A stretch of 6,084 bases of DNA from Actinomycetota bacterium (lineage in GTDB: Bacteria; Actinomycetota; Actinomycetes; Nanopelagicales; Nanopelagicaceae): assembly GCA_009701085.1 (NCBI GenBank), contig WLKV01000043.1, positions 1 through 6,084 on the forward strand, written 5' to 3'. The translations under genes were made by a program, and so were the position numbers. The notes beneath the pieces were generated by a model. It did no database searches. It had not been told where the DNA came from and saw only the letters and a program-made list of their open reading frames with translations. Shown in pieces: positions 5,132-6,084 of this stretch (its first letter is position 1; each line of letters starts with the position of its first letter).

Positions 5132-6084
5132 ATGAGCAAGAACTCCCTTGGCACTAAGAAGAACCTCACAGTTGCAGGCAAAGATTATGAAATCTTTGAT
5201 ATCTCTTCCGTTGCGGGAGCAACCGATCTTCCTTTCTCACTAAAAGTACTTCTGGAAAATCTCTTGCGCACCGAAGATGGTGCCAACATCACTTCCGATC
5301 ACATCAAGGCGCTTGCCCAGTGGGATCCTTCTGTCGAGCCAGATACTGAAATTCAATTCACCCCAGCCCGCGTTGTGATGCAGGACTTCACCGGAGTTCC
5401 ATGCGTCGTCGACCTTGCAACAATGCGTGAGGCAATCGTTGATCTCGGGGGAGACCCATCCAAGGTAAATCCTCTTGCACCAGCAGAGCTCGTCATCGAC
5501 CACTCAGTTATTGCTGATGTCTTTGGTACAAAAGATTCTTTCGAACAGAACACAGATATTGAATACGAACGTAACCGCGAGCGTTACCGCTTCCTCCGTT
5601 GGGGCCAAGGCGCCTTCGATGAATTTAAGGTTGTTCCACCAGGAACAGGAATCGTGCACCAGGTAAATATCGAATACTTGGCACGCGTTGTCATGACACG
5701 TACTGTCAATGGAGTGCTTCGTGCATACCCAGATACCGTTGTCGGAACTGATTCACACACCACTATGGTCAACGGACTCGGCGTACTCGGTTGGGGCGTA
5801 GGTGGCATCGAGGCAGAAGCAGCTCTCCTTGGACAGCCTGTATCTATGCTCATTCCACGAGTTGTCGGTTTTAAACTCTCTGGCGAACTCCCAGTCGGAA
5901 CTACTGCAACGGATATGGCTCTGACAATCACCGAAATGCTCCGTAAGCATGGAGTTGTCGGTAAGTTCGTTGAGTTCTACGGACCAGGTGTTGTCTCTGT
6001 ACCGATGGCGAACCGCACCACTATTGGAAATATGTCACCTGAATACGGTTCGACATGTGCAATCTTCCCTATCGATGAAGAGAC
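5132..6084 (+). CDS. acnA: Aconitate hydratase A (aconitase), 5' part, cut by window end
   Basis: The first 317 codons of an AcnA/IRP-type aconitase, which interconverts citrate and isocitrate through cis-aconitate in the TCA cycle. The frame is open to the last base, so the gene continues outside; full-length relatives are about 890-940 residues. I read [11 protein letters not shown] at 36-46, [11 protein letters not shown] at 80-90, the VIDHSV motif at 121-126, [20 protein letters not shown] at 139-158, GTDSHTTM at 205-212 and the glycine-rich stretch [15 protein letters not shown] at 215-229. All are hallmarks of domain 1 of this family. The three cysteines that hold the catalytic [4Fe-4S] cluster lie further on and are not visible. 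It follows the methyltransferase by 33 bp, with its own apparent promoter and operator in between. Confidence 0.96.
   Translation, partial: MSKNSLGTKKNLTVAGKDYEIFDISSVAGATDLPFSLKVLLENLLRTEDGANITSDHIKALAQWDPSVEPDTEIQFTPARVVMQDFTGVPCVVDLATMREAIVDLGGDPSKVNPLAPAELVIDHSVIADVFGTKDSFEQNTDIEYERNRERYRFLRWGQGAFDEFKVVPPGTGIVHQVNIEYLARVVMTRTVNGVLRAYPDTVVGTDSHTTMVNGLGVLGWGVGGIEAEAALLGQPVSMLIPRVVGFKLSGELPVGTTATDMALTITEMLRKHGVVGKFVEFYGPGVVSVPMANRTTIGNMSPEYGSTCAIFPIDEE

Noticed and set aside
5584..5931. A 115-codon open frame on the minus strand
   Set aside because: It lies wholly inside acnA, whose plus-strand translation matches conserved aconitase motifs throughout. The minus-strand product is low-complexity, rich in Ser, Thr, Pro and Arg.
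1..6084. Mobile element, CRISPR array, phage or defence system
   Set aside because: There are no transposase, integrase, direct-repeat array or terminal repeats, and every sizeable stretch is accounted for by conserved actinobacterial core genes.

Overview
The window looks like ordinary core chromosome from an actinobacterium. The evidence is the gene order: DUF4193, divergent DUF3093, then dut and DUF3159, then a converging pair of TrkA-type NAD-binding proteins, then a TRAM-domain RNA m5U methyltransferase. From memory this matches the Mycobacterium tuberculosis Rv2699c-Rv2689c neighbourhood. The base composition is near 50% GC by eye. That, the very short intergenic gaps and the loss of several genes usually found here suggest a small streamlined actinobacterium, for example of the freshwater acI/Nanopelagicales kind. 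That placement is inference.

Layout. Bases 1-110 are a leader, followed by a small zinc-ribbon DUF4193 gene (+). A DUF3093 membrane protein (-) converges on it with a 29-bp tail overlap. A 42-bp divergent region holds two symmetrical promoter boxes. It separates DUF3093 from a rightward operon of a PaaI-type hotdog thioesterase, dUTPase (dut) and a DUF3159 membrane protein, joined by two ATGA stop/start overlaps. DUF3159 overlaps by 14 bp the end of a leftward two-gene TrkA-like operon (ceoB then ceoC). A 65-bp divergent region follows, then an intact TrmA/RlmD-type methyltransferase (+). Last is the first third of aconitase (acnA, +), cut by the window edge. An 18-bp perfect palindrome overlaps the methyltransferase stop codon and lies just upstream of acnA.

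How the genes work together. The content is housekeeping: nucleotide-pool cleaning (dut), K+ uptake gating (ceoBC), RNA modification and the TCA cycle. The most coherent extra signal is in the promoters. Four gene starts (DUF3093, thioesterase, ceoB, methyltransferase) have a TANNNT box followed by only 6-7 nt and then the start codon, as expected for leaderless transcripts. DUF4193 and acnA instead have Shine-Dalgarno-like sites. I see no mobile element, CRISPR array, tRNA or rRNA, and no new defence or biosynthetic system. The points worth checking are regulatory (mirror-image promoters, the acnA palindrome) and evolutionary (genes missing from a conserved cluster).
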